From Chloroflexota bacterium (GTDB lineage: Bacteria > Chloroflexota > Dehalococcoidia > Lucifugimonadales > Lucifugimonadaceae), in assembly GCA_009837685.1 (NCBI GenBank), contig VXTA01000279.1:1-7282 (forward strand): DNA of 7,282 nt, in the 5' to 3' direction. Shown here piece by piece: positions 1-6,143 of this stretch (the stretch's first letter is position 1; every line of letters starts with the position of its first letter). The notes beneath the pieces were generated by a model. It ran no database searches, had not been told where the DNA came from, and saw nothing but the letters and a program-made list of their open reading frames with translations. A program made the translations under genes and the position numbers.

Positions 1-8
1 CTCGTTCG

Positions 9-35
9 CGTCCCCTTTCGTCCCGAAAGGGGACG
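9..35. repeat. 12-bp perfect hairpin
   Basis: A perfect inverted repeat: the 12-base arm at 9-20 (core TCCCCTTTCG) is the reverse complement of 24-35, with a 3-base loop (TCC). No T-tract follows on either strand, so it does not look like an intrinsic terminator. It may be a REP-like palindrome or the tail structure of a transcript entering from the left. Only one copy is visible here. Confidence 0.55.
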
Positions 36-40
36 TTCGT

Positions 41-106
41 AGGCGCGTTTAATTGAACGGGCATACGCCGCTCGCGGCGCTACGCTTAATCGCGCCTCTT
101 TTGTTT
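41..106 (+). terminator. Possible intrinsic terminator with nested hairpin
   Basis: AGGCGCG at 41-47 pairs with CGCGCCT at 91-97. The pairing extends to 12 positions (41-52 with 86-97) with one mismatch. Inside the loop is a second palindrome, CGCCGC at 66-71 with GCGGCG at 74-79. The right arm is followed by a T-rich stretch (TTTTGTTT, 99-106), the arrangement of a Rho-independent terminator for rightward transcription from a gene outside the window. The long interrupted loop is unusual, so it could instead be a repeat element. Confidence 0.3.
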
Positions 107-164
107 CGAAAGTGGGTAGGAGGAGAGTTTTGCGGTGGTCTCAGAGAGTGAGAGGGGATGGCGG

Positions 165-240
165 TGGTGCCGAGGGGCGGACTCGAACCGCCGACACATG
201 GATTTTCAGTCCATTGCTCTACCAGCTGAGCTACCTCGGC
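165..240 (-). tRNA. tRNA-Phe (anticodon GAA)
   Basis: Read on the minus strand, this folds as a complete 76-nt tRNA. The acceptor stem is GCCGAGG/CCTCGGC. The D arm is GCTC/GAGC around AGCTGGTA. The anticodon stem is ATGGA/TCCAT with loop CTGAAAA, giving anticodon GAA for the Phe codons UUC and UUU. The variable loop is GTGTC. The T arm is GGCGG/CCGCC with loop TTCGAGT, and A is the discriminator base. The 3' CCA is encoded in the DNA (165-167), so the end does not depend on CCA-adding enzyme. All four stems are perfectly paired. It is transcribed leftwards, divergent from the rest of the window, and no second copy of its 3' end is visible that would mark an integrated element. Confidence 0.97.
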
Positions 241-257
241 AAGGGGTGTAAGACCTT

Positions 258-263
258 ATTTTA
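258..263 (-). promoter_or_regulatory. Candidate -10 element for tRNA-Phe
   Basis: On the minus strand this reads TAAAAT, five of six matches to TATAAT, 17 bases upstream of the mature tRNA 5' end at 240. That spacing leaves room for a short leader removed by RNase P. A convincing -35 box is not visible at the expected distance. Confidence 0.35.
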
Positions 264-276
264 TCTTCGACGCCGC

Positions 277-285
277 TGGTATAAT
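277..285 (+). promoter_or_regulatory. Extended -10 promoter for the DRTGG gene
   Basis: TGGTATAAT is a perfect extended -10 (TGn followed by TATAAT at 280-285). The start of transcription would lie near 292, giving a leader of roughly 45-55 nt before the gene. The -35 region is weak (TTATTT at 256-261, 18-bp spacer), which is tolerated with an extended -10. It sits only about 15 bases from the opposing -10 proposed for tRNA-Phe, so the two promoters overlap. Confidence 0.6.
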
Positions 286-298
286 CCATATCGCAGAC

Positions 299-319
299 GA
301 GCCGCACGATCCGTGGCTC
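299..319 (+). promoter_or_regulatory. Small leader hairpin
   Basis: GAGCC (299-303) pairs with GGCTC (315-319), extended inwards by a G-T and a C-G pair to a 7-bp stem with a 7-base loop. It would lie in the predicted 5' leader between the extended -10 and the start codon. No matching riboswitch or attenuator architecture is evident, and a stem this short can occur by chance. Confidence 0.2.
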
Positions 320-344
320 ATACAACCTCGCCTGAGTGCCATAC

Positions 345-1247
345 ATGCCGTCGATCATCATCTCGTCAATCAGTGCGTCCAAAGGCAAATCTGCACTCGC
401 CGCCGCCATCATTTCGCGATTGAGGCACGATGATGTTTCCGTCATTTCCGCGGCGGACACGGGCGATCTTTTCATTAGCGACGATGGAGTCCAGACGGTA
501 GCAGCAGAAGCCATCGATCCTTCAGCCTCATCCGTTTCTGTCATCGAAGGAACCTCTGGCGATCCGTCGTCTGACATCAATCTCGCGGAGAAGCTGGACG
601 CGAATGTGATCCTCTTGGCTGGTCTCGATGAGGATGTGAAATCAGCCGCGGCCGATTACGGGCAGCGACTTTCAGCTGTGGTTCTCAACAAGGTGCCACG
701 CTACCGAGATGTTTACGCGGACAGAGCGGTAGCAGCATTGAATGATGACGGAGTGCCTTGTTTGGGATGGTTGCCTGAGGATCGGCGTTTGGCGGCGAAT
801 ACCGTCGACTCCCTTATGGACCATCTCGAAGGTCAATTGGCTTTCGATGTGAACACGACCTCGGAGTTGGTCGACAACGTGTTGATCGGTGGTCTGGTGC
901 TGGATTGGGGGCCGTTCTACTTCCGGTCACAGGACAACACTTGCGTGGTGGTTCGTGCTGGACGCCCAGACGTGCAGATTTCCGCACTTCAAAGCGAAAC
1001 CACCCGCGCGATGGTGCTTACAGGTGGTGAAAAACCGATTGATTACGTGTTCTACGAAGCCCGCACAAAGCGGATCCCGTTGATCGTGGTAGATGGTGAC
1101 ACTAACGCGACAATGGATGCTCTTGATGGGTTGGCTCCAGAGGGTTTTTCGCACCCTGAAAAGCTGTTGCGAGTGAGCCAGTTGCTGTCCGAACGATCGA
1201 TGATTGATCCGATCTTGGATCTCGTCGCTTTACCAGCGACTCGCTGA
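345..1247 (+). CDS. BioD-like ATPase/DRTGG domain protein
   Basis: This resembles the N-terminal regulatory part of long phosphotransacetylases (the BioD-like P-loop plus DRTGG family, COG0857-like), without any acetyl/butyryl transferase domain. It is 300 residues from ATG 345, or 303 from the in-frame GTG at 336. Neither start has a clear ribosome site, and I chose ATG. Numbering from the GTG, residues 7-30 form the opening beta strand, P-loop and helix (SASKGKS). The usual first glycine of Walker A is missing, so nucleotide binding is uncertain. Residues 113-120 (SAVVLNKV) and 140-150 (VPCLGWLPEDR) are typical BioD-like segments. Residues about 180-268 form the DRTGG domain, with AGRPDVQISAL, VLTGGEKP and the closing VVDGDT. 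The biochemical role of stand-alone members is not established. It could be a sensor or regulator, possibly in acetyl-CoA metabolism. The gene is followed 24 bp later by a methyltransferase. Confidence 0.8.
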   Translation: MPSIIISSISASKGKSALAAAIISRLRHDDVSVISAADTGDLFISDDGVQTVAAEAIDPSASSVSVIEGTSGDPSSDINLAEKLDANVILLAGLDEDVKSAAADYGQRLSAVVLNKVPRYRDVYADRAVAALNDDGVPCLGWLPEDRRLAANTVDSLMDHLEGQLAFDVNTTSELVDNVLIGGLVLDWGPFYFRSQDNTCVVVRAGRPDVQISALQSETTRAMVLTGGEKPIDYVFYEARTKRIPLIVVDGDTNATMDALDGLAPEGFSHPEKLLRVSQLLSERSMIDPILDLVALPATR

Positions 1248-1271
1248 AACGCGCGCGACCAGAGGTTCAGC

Positions 1272-2090
1272 ATGTCCTCGCCGCGCGAAACGTATCTGCA
1301 TGGGCATCACCGCTCCGTTCTATCTGCTCATTCAGCAAGGACGGCGGAAGACGCGGCTGCGTTTTTACTGCCGCATATCGAGCCGGGGATGAGGGTGCTC
1401 GATTTCGGTTGCGGACCTGGGACGATAACCGTTGGGTTGGCCGATGCTGTAGGTAGTAGCGGTTCTGTGCTCGGTATCGACATTTCTGACGGGTTGCAGA
1501 CCGAATGGGATCTGCGATTGAAAGAGACAGATGCTACGAATTTGGAGTTTCGCGTCGACGACATATACGAGACCGAACTTGAGCAGGGTCAGTTCGATGT
1601 GGTCTACGCGCACCAGATACTGCAGCATCTCGCGGATCCGGTCGGTGCGCTGAAAGCGGCGACGCGGCTCGCTAAACGTGGTGGGCTGGTCGGTATCAGA
1701 GAAGTCGATTGGGGAACGTTCGCCGCGTTTCCGGATTCGAAGGCGCTTGACGATTTCAGGCGTGTATACGACGCGGTAGCGATTCGCAATGGTGGAAATC
1801 CGCACGCGGGTCGTCACATGCTTGAATGGATGGAAGGGACTGGCGAACTGACGGATATCCAGATCACTACGAGTACTTGGACGTTCTACGAGGAGAGCGG
1901 GAAGACATGGTGGGGTGATCAGTGGTCGCAACGTATTTTGGAATCGGATATCGCGGTCAAAGCGATCGAGTACGGCATTGCGACGCGATCCGAGTTGGAA
2001 GGGATATCCCGAGGGTGGCAAGAATGGAAGAACGCGCCGGGATCAGTATCGTGTTTCACTCACTTCGAGGGTTTAGCGCGTCGGGCGTGA
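1272..2090 (+). CDS. Class I SAM-dependent methyltransferase
   Basis: A 272-residue soluble protein with the Rossmann-like methyltransferase fold of the UbiE/Methyltransf_11-25 type. Motif I is VLDFGCGPGT at residues 42-51. The acidic residue ending strand 2 is D70 (GID). D97 (VDDI) would contact the adenine region. FDVVYAHQILQHL at 108-120 is motif II with the usual H-x-L-x-H look. The N-terminal HRSVLSAHSARTAEDAAAFL and the Trp-rich C-terminal half are characteristic of a broad bacterial and fungal family whose substrates are mostly unknown. The ATG at 1272 is preceded by AGAGG (1261-1265) at six bases spacing, which supports this start. It lies 24 bp behind the DRTGG gene and is probably co-transcribed. 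The substrate cannot be deduced. Ubiquinone/menaquinone biosynthesis is not supported because no neighbour belongs to that pathway. Confidence 0.88.
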   Translation: MSSPRETYLHGHHRSVLSAHSARTAEDAAAFLLPHIEPGMRVLDFGCGPGTITVGLADAVGSSGSVLGIDISDGLQTEWDLRLKETDATNLEFRVDDIYETELEQGQFDVVYAHQILQHLADPVGALKAATRLAKRGGLVGIREVDWGTFAAFPDSKALDDFRRVYDAVAIRNGGNPHAGRHMLEWMEGTGELTDIQITTSTWTFYEESGKTWWGDQWSQRILESDIAVKAIEYGIATRSELEGISRGWQEWKNAPGSVSCFTHFEGLARRA

Positions 2091-2102
2091 AGGCGGTTGT
2101 GG

Positions 2103-2122
2103 ATTCTCGCCTGCGCGAGAAT
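2103..2122. repeat. REP-like palindrome ATTCTCGC-CTGC-GCGAGAAT
   Basis: A perfect 8-bp inverted repeat (2103-2110 with 2115-2122) around a 4-base loop CTGC, flanked by GG on the left and GACGGG on the right. The motif resembles the short GGATTCxCGC...GCGxGAATGACGG palindromes that occur as dispersed intergenic repeats in many bacterial genomes. It sits 12 bp after the methyltransferase stop. No T-tract follows, so it is not a standard terminator, although it could stabilise the 3' end of the mRNA. Confidence 0.65.
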
Positions 2123-2166
2123 GACGGGTGCGAGGGAATGTGCGAAACTAGTTATGACACACGCGT

Positions 2167-2172
2167 TAAAAT
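2167..2172 (+). promoter_or_regulatory. Candidate -10 element for pcrA
   Basis: TAAAAT (five of six matches to TATAAT) ends 21 bases before the ATG at 2194, in the only sizeable gap between the methyltransferase and the helicase gene. Transcription would begin near 2179, giving a leader of about 15 nt. No good -35 box stands at 16-18 bp upstream, so this remains tentative. Confidence 0.3.
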
Positions 2173-2193
2173 CTGAACTTGTGTGATCGTCGA

Positions 2194-4572
2194 ATGACTA
2201 CTCTGCTTACAAACCCTGATGCTGTGTTGGAAGGTCTGTCGGATGCCCAACGAGCCGCGGCGTCGTATATCGACGGTCCCTTAATCATCGTCGCCGGGCC
2301 GGGTAGCGGGAAGACGCGCGTCATGGCGCATCGGATGGCGTACATCTTGGCGACTGGTGTTCGTCCGTGGCGGGCGTTGGGAGTGACGTTCACGAACAAG
2401 GCGGCGGCCGAGCTGCGTCAACGGTGCGACGCGTTGGCGAATCGATTCGTGCCAGACGCGTCTGAGACGAACGTGAGCACATTTCACTCATTCGGTGCAC
2501 GGTTTTTGCGCATCCATCACGATGCTGCGGGCTTAGGTCGCGACTTCACGATTTACGACCGTGATGATCAAGAACGGCTGATGAAGTTGATTCTGGAAGA
2601 CATGGATGTGGAAGCCAAGGTCGGCGAGGTGCTTGCAGACATAGGCAAAGCGAAGAACAACAATCAGTTGCCGGAGGAATTCGCGAGCATCAGCACTGGT
2701 TACCGGCACGAGTTGCACGCCGAGATTTACGAGCAGTACGAAGCGGCGTTGAAGAGGTCCAACGGCGTCGACTTTGACGACCTGCTGTTGAAGCCGTATC
2801 GGATTTTGGTCACGGATAACCATATTCGTACCGCGATGCAGAACCGATACGAACACATCATGGTCGACGAGTTCCAAGACACGAACGCGTTGCAGTTCGA
2901 ATTGGTTCGAGTGCTGGGCGATGCCTATCGCAATATATGCGTGGTGGGCGATCCGGATCAGTCGATCTATTCATGGCGGAACGCTCGGCCCGAGAACATG
3001 GAGCGATTGGCAGAGGTTCTTGACGGGTGCAAATTGTTCGAGCTGAGCGAATCTTACCGATCCACGAAGACGATCATCGCTGCCGCATCGGGTCTGATCG
3101 CGCACAACAACAGGATGCTCGACCGGGTGCTTTTCACGAATAACGAGGAAGGCGAACCAGTAGAGATTGGGGTCACTGAACACCCGGATCACGAGGCGTC
3201 CGTGATCCTTGATCTGGTCGAACGCCGCGTCAGGCCGAAGGTCGATGAAAACAATGGCGAAAACGTTCGCATTTCCGGCAATCTGGACGACATCGCCGTT
3301 CTATATCGCACCAACGCGCAATCTCGTGCAATCGAGACAGAGTGTAGCCGACGCGGAGTCCAGTATCGTTTGATCGGTGGTGTGAGGTTCTATGAGCGGC
3401 GCGAGATCAAGGACGCTTTGGCGCTCCTGCGTATCGTCGTGAACCCGTCTGACGAAACATCGCTTCGGCGCGTCATCAATGTTCCGCCGCGTGGCATCGG
3501 TCCGGCAACACTTCGCAAGATTGAGGAGTACAGCCTCTACAACAGTGTTTCACTGCTTGACGCGGTGTTGATGTCGTCGGATCCTACGACATCGCATGAA
3601 CTTAGTTTGGGCCGGGCGGCACTCAACAAAGTACGATCATTTGCGGATTTCGTGAACACTTTAGTTGCCAACTCGGAAAAGCATTATCCACATGATCTGC
3701 TGGACTACGCGTTGAAGGGAAGCGGATACATCGATTGGGTCAAGAAGGACGCTGAGACGAGAGCGGAACGGCTGGAAAACATCGAAGAATTGAAGTCGTT
3801 AGCCGAAAAGTATTCGAGCAGTGAGGATGGTAACGATCCGAGGCAGGCGTTGTCGGATCTTTTGGAGCATACATCGCTATTTGCCAACGTGGATTCGATG
3901 GATGATGGATTGGGTGCAGATGACGGAAACCTAGTAGCGTCGCAAAGCGAAGCCGCTGGTGCGATCACGTTGATCACCCTTCACCAAGCCAAGGGTCTAG
4001 AGTTTGACACCGTATTCATCGCAGGTGTTAACGAAGGAGTATTGCCACACGCAATGGCTCTCAATGTGCAGACGCAGGACGACTACGAAGCTGCGTGTGG
4101 CGAGGAGCGTCGATTGATGTACGTGGGCATGACGCGCGCTAAACGGAAATTGTACGTCACGTGGTCGCTGTATACGTCAGCATCGTTGTACCGGCGGCAG
4201 AACACACCCTCGCAGTTCTTGAAAGAGATACCGGAAGAGCATGTCAAGGAAGTCGAATACGCCCGTGTGCCAGGACGTGCCGCGCCGCCACCGGTTGCGT
4301 TCTCATCGAGCTTCGGGATCGCGGTTGATCGCGATCGATTCGCGCCGCCTCGACGACGGGAGCAGCGCGAGAAGTTCACCGAGCGGGGATTGGATGAGAT
4401 GCCGGTCGAGTTGCAGTTGAAGGCAGGGCAACGGGTTAAGCACAGCATGTTTGGGACGGGTGTTGTCGTCAATTCGCGGCCGATTAAGGATGACGTCAGG
4501 GTGACTGTCGCGTTTTCCAAGGAAGGCGTGAAGATGTTGATGGCGAGTATGGCCGGGCTAGAAAAGATATAG
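2194..4572 (+). CDS. pcrA: ATP-dependent 3'-5' DNA helicase PcrA/UvrD
   Basis: A superfamily 1A helicase that unwinds DNA in repair and replication, including nucleotide excision repair and removal of recombinase filaments or stalled polymerase. It is 792 residues from ATG 2194; the in-frame TTG at 2179 would add five. ATG is preferred because it leaves a normal-length lead-in to the Q motif (LSDAQRAA). Residues from ATG: Walker A AGPGSGKT 34-41, motif Ia VTFTNK 64-69, STFHSFG 95-101, Walker B DEFQDT 225-230, motif III GDPDQSIYSWR 252-262, motif IV YR 288-289, motif V TLHQAKGLEF 595-604, motif VI VGMTRA 644-649. The C-terminal 50 residues (from AGQRVKHSMFGTGVV) match the Tudor-like domain that binds RNA polymerase in PcrA. 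All catalytic residues are present and the length is usual. No Shine-Dalgarno sequence precedes the ATG. The next gene begins 10 bp after the stop. UvrD is an equally valid name. Confidence 0.97.
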   Translation: MTTLLTNPDAVLEGLSDAQRAAASYIDGPLIIVAGPGSGKTRVMAHRMAYILATGVRPWRALGVTFTNKAAAELRQRCDALANRFVPDASETNVSTFHSFGARFLRIHHDAAGLGRDFTIYDRDDQERLMKLILEDMDVEAKVGEVLADIGKAKNNNQLPEEFASISTGYRHELHAEIYEQYEAALKRSNGVDFDDLLLKPYRILVTDNHIRTAMQNRYEHIMVDEFQDTNALQFELVRVLGDAYRNICVVGDPDQSIYSWRNARPENMERLAEVLDGCKLFELSESYRSTKTIIAAASGLIAHNNRMLDRVLFTNNEEGEPVEIGVTEHPDHEASVILDLVERRVRPKVDENNGENVRISGNLDDIAVLYRTNAQSRAIETECSRRGVQYRLIGGVRFYERREIKDALALLRIVVNPSDETSLRRVINVPPRGIGPATLRKIEEYSLYNSVSLLDAVLMSSDPTTSHELSLGRAALNKVRSFADFVNTLVANSEKHYPHDLLDYALKGSGYIDWVKKDAETRAERLENIEELKSLAEKYSSSEDGNDPRQALSDLLEHTSLFANVDSMDDGLGADDGNLVASQSEAAGAITLITLHQAKGLEFDTVFIAGVNEGVLPHAMALNVQTQDDYEAACGEERRLMYVGMTRAKRKLYVTWSLYTSASLYRRQNTPSQFLKEIPEEHVKEVEYARVPGRAAPPPVAFSSSFGIAVDRDRFAPPRRREQREKFTERGLDEMPVELQLKAGQRVKHSMFGTGVVVNSRPIKDDVRVTVAFSKEGVKMLMASMAGLEKI

Positions 4573-4582
4573 GCTCCATTCC

Positions 4583-5110
4583 GTGTTTTCCAAAATTCCG
4601 GACCGTACATTCGTGTTCGCGGTCTTCGCTCTGTTGTTGGGTATCGCTGCATTTGCATACCTGACACTGTGGCCTTCGTTTGAGATCGTCGAAACGAACA
4701 CCGACGGCATTCGGACCGTTCGACGCGGAGGCATCGCAGATTCGAACGGGATCCTCGGTGTCGTGTTTGCGGTCATTCCGGTATTGATTACGCTTGGGGC
4801 GATATTGTCTGTTCCTCCGAATGGTCAATCGGAACGGCGTCACAAACTCAACTTGATCGTTGGAACAGTCTTGTTGTGGGGCTTCATATTGCTGTTCGCG
4901 CAGAGGATCGGCATCTTGTACGTTCCTGCTGCGACAATGCTGACATCCGTCATCGTGTTGATGCTGGTGCGCGATCGAGCTTGGGGAAAACCTGGCGCAC
5001 AGGAACGCACCAAGAGCGCCCGCGAGTTAAGAGAAGAAGCGGTGAACCGTGCGGCACGTTCTGGCAACCGCGTTGGACGCAGACGGTCTACGCGACGCCG
5101 CTCCCGTTAG
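4583..5110 (+). CDS. Small four-helix membrane protein, Arg-rich tail
   Basis: A 175-residue integral membrane protein that I do not recognise. Hydrophobic segments at about residues 9-30, 56-76, 89-107 and 109-129 suggest four transmembrane helices. A soluble loop (31-55) with charged residues lies between the first two. The last 45 residues are cytosolic-looking and strongly basic, ending in RRRSTRRRSR, which may touch phospholipid head groups or nucleic acid. The GTG start at 4583 lies only 10 bp after the pcrA stop, and the AGG overlapping that stop (4571-4573) is the only ribosome-site candidate, so translation may be coupled to pcrA. There is no cleavable signal peptide motif and no enzymatic motif. 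The real-gene call rests on the sustained membrane pattern, the tight spacing and the absence of any competing frame. Function is unknown. Confidence 0.75.
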   Translation: MFSKIPDRTFVFAVFALLLGIAAFAYLTLWPSFEIVETNTDGIRTVRRGGIADSNGILGVVFAVIPVLITLGAILSVPPNGQSERRHKLNLIVGTVLLWGFILLFAQRIGILYVPAATMLTSVIVLMLVRDRAWGKPGAQERTKSARELREEAVNRAARSGNRVGRRRSTRRRSR

Positions 5111-5184
5111 TTACACTTTGGCAGAGCCAATGATGGCAAATTGGGGCAAACGGGTAATTTCAGGTAGAGAGCACGCGAGGAAAA

Positions 5185-5649
5185 TTGGGTTCGGTAATCA
5201 CAGACGTGATGCAATCTTTTATCGGCGCGAAATCTCCGCCAATCACTTACCGCGTGTCACATCGCGATGTCGCTAGGTTCAATGCTGCTATCCGTGGTGT
5301 ATTGCCACCCGTCGAGAACGATCCCGACCTGGTGGATAGCGAGACGATGATCGAAGCGAATCCGCTCATCTTGCGGTCGTTCATCACAGCACCGTTTGAT
5401 CCACCGTTTCCTGAACCGTTCCACGATGTTTTGGATGGTGGCAGCCGCTTCAAATTCATAAGACCGGTTGTCGCTGGAGACGAAATTACGGCAGTGCGGA
5501 AGATGCAGGAAATCTTCGAGAAAAGCGGTCGATTCGGTCCTATGCTTTTCAAGATTACGGAAGTGAGCTATTCGGACGTGTCTGGTGAGCTCGTAGCTAC
5601 CCAAGAGTCGACTAGTATCTCGTATGGTCGACCAGCTGGGTCTGTGTAG
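5185..5649 (+). CDS. MaoC-like dehydratase, N-terminal (FAS1-type) half
   Basis: A 154-residue hot-dog protein of the MaoC_dehydrat_N (PF13452-like) family. This family forms the substrate-binding, non-catalytic partner in two-subunit (R)-specific hydratases/dehydratases such as mycobacterial HadA/HadC and actinobacterial steroid enzymes. Visible hallmarks are PPITYRVSHRDVARFNAAI near the start (18-36), LDGGSRFKFIRPVVAGDEI (83-101), then EKSGRFGPMLF (112-122) and ESTSISY (141-147). No D-x4-H catalytic motif is present, as expected for this half. The start is TTG 5185, with GAGGA at 5177-5181 three bases upstream, which is rather close. ATG 5209 is an alternative that would remove eight residues. 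It follows the membrane protein after 74 bp with no clear promoter. The catalytic half begins 41 bp downstream, so the two probably form a heterodimer acting on an acyl-CoA thioester. Confidence 0.85.
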   Translation: MGSVITDVMQSFIGAKSPPITYRVSHRDVARFNAAIRGVLPPVENDPDLVDSETMIEANPLILRSFITAPFDPPFPEPFHDVLDGGSRFKFIRPVVAGDEITAVRKMQEIFEKSGRFGPMLFKITEVSYSDVSGELVATQESTSISYGRPAGSV

Positions 5650-5690
5650 TCGAGTAGTGAAGGCGCGATTTGCGCGATAAGGGAACCCGC

Positions 5691-6119
5691 ATGACGAAGG
5701 TAATGTTCGAAGATGTTGAGATCGGTGGTGGACCAGAGGCCGTCACACAAGTCGTGACGCCGAGACAGCTGGTCCAATACGCTGCGGTGTCGCAGGATTT
5801 CACGCCGATTCACTACAACACCGAATATGCTCGCAGCGCGGGCCACGATGACATCATCATCCACGGCGCGCTAAAAACCGCTTTGCTATCGCAGATGCTT
5901 GCCGATTGGACCGGAGATATCGGCGCTGTCAAGAATCTGGAAACGTCGTACCGGGGCATCGATTATGCGGGCGCAGTCACCTGCGCGGGTACTGTCACAG
6001 GAAAACGGATAGAGGACGGTATGGGACTCGTTGATCTGGACATTGAATTTCGAAATGCAGATGGTGTGGTCACCACGCCGGGAAAAGCAACAGTCGCGCT
6101 GACAATGCGCGGCTATTGA
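5691..6119 (+). CDS. MaoC-like (R)-specific enoyl-CoA hydratase, catalytic half
   Basis: A 142-residue single hot-dog MaoC dehydratase/hydratase 2. It adds water to a trans-2-enoyl thioester to give the (3R)-hydroxyacyl product, or catalyses the reverse. The hydratase 2 motif is explicit: D36-F-T-P-I-H41 carries the catalytic Asp and His, and H58-G59 (IIIHGAL) follows after the usual interval. The C-terminal part (NLETSYRGIDYAGAV, then TVTGKRIEDG) is the standard closing sheet. ATG 5691 is supported by AAGGGA (5679-5684) six bases upstream. A TTG at 5670 would add seven residues but has no ribosome site. The length is that of a stand-alone catalytic subunit, complementing the preceding N-half gene. 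The downstream gene encodes the dehydrogenase for the next beta-oxidation step. The acyl chain or ring substrate is not evident. Confidence 0.9.
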   Translation: MTKVMFEDVEIGGGPEAVTQVVTPRQLVQYAAVSQDFTPIHYNTEYARSAGHDDIIIHGALKTALLSQMLADWTGDIGAVKNLETSYRGIDYAGAVTCAGTVTGKRIEDGMGLVDLDIEFRNADGVVTTPGKATVALTMRGY

Positions 6120-6131
6120 AAAACGAAAAAT

Positions 6132-6136
6132 AGGAG
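6132..6136 (+). promoter_or_regulatory. Ribosome binding site fixing the SDR start
   Basis: AGGAG lies seven bases before TTG 6144. It is the strongest Shine-Dalgarno sequence in the window and decides the non-ATG start of the tandem SDR gene, since no ATG lies nearby at the domain boundary. Confidence 0.8.
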
Positions 6137-6143
6137 TACTGAG

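Noticed and set aside
139..153. Hairpin TCTCA-GAGAG-TGAGA downstream of tRNA-Phe as its terminator
   Set aside because: A five-pair stem with no T-tract following in the direction of tRNA transcription. Chance occurrence is likely.
165..240. tRNA-Phe as an attachment site for an integrated element
   Set aside because: No second copy of the tRNA 3' end, no integrase and no phage or plasmid gene is visible in the window. The neighbours look like ordinary chromosomal genes.
112..423. Plus-strand open frame of 103 codons at the left end
   Set aside because: It runs antisense through the whole tRNA-Phe gene and into the start of the DRTGG gene. The product is Arg/Ser-rich without any domain pattern.
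206..580. Minus-strand open frame of 124 codons
   Set aside because: It overlaps tRNA-Phe on the same strand and the DRTGG coding region on the other. No ribosome site or recognisable motif, so it is a shadow frame.
1365..2021. Minus-strand open frame of 218 codons
   Set aside because: It lies entirely opposite the methyltransferase, whose motifs are unambiguous. The translation is basic and lacks any fold signature.
2103..2122. Palindrome as an intrinsic terminator for the methyltransferase transcript
   Set aside because: The sequence after the stem is GACGGGTGCGAGG, with no run of T on the plus strand, and the opposite side has none either.
4083..4667. Minus-strand open frame of 194 codons
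   Set aside because: It is antisense to the C-terminal part of PcrA, including motif VI and the Tudor-like domain, and shows no domain features.
5118..5130. Short hairpin TTGGC-AGA-GCCAA after the membrane protein gene
   Set aside because: Only five base pairs and no T-tract, so it is too weak to call a terminator or operator. No promoter-like pair of boxes was found in this gap either.
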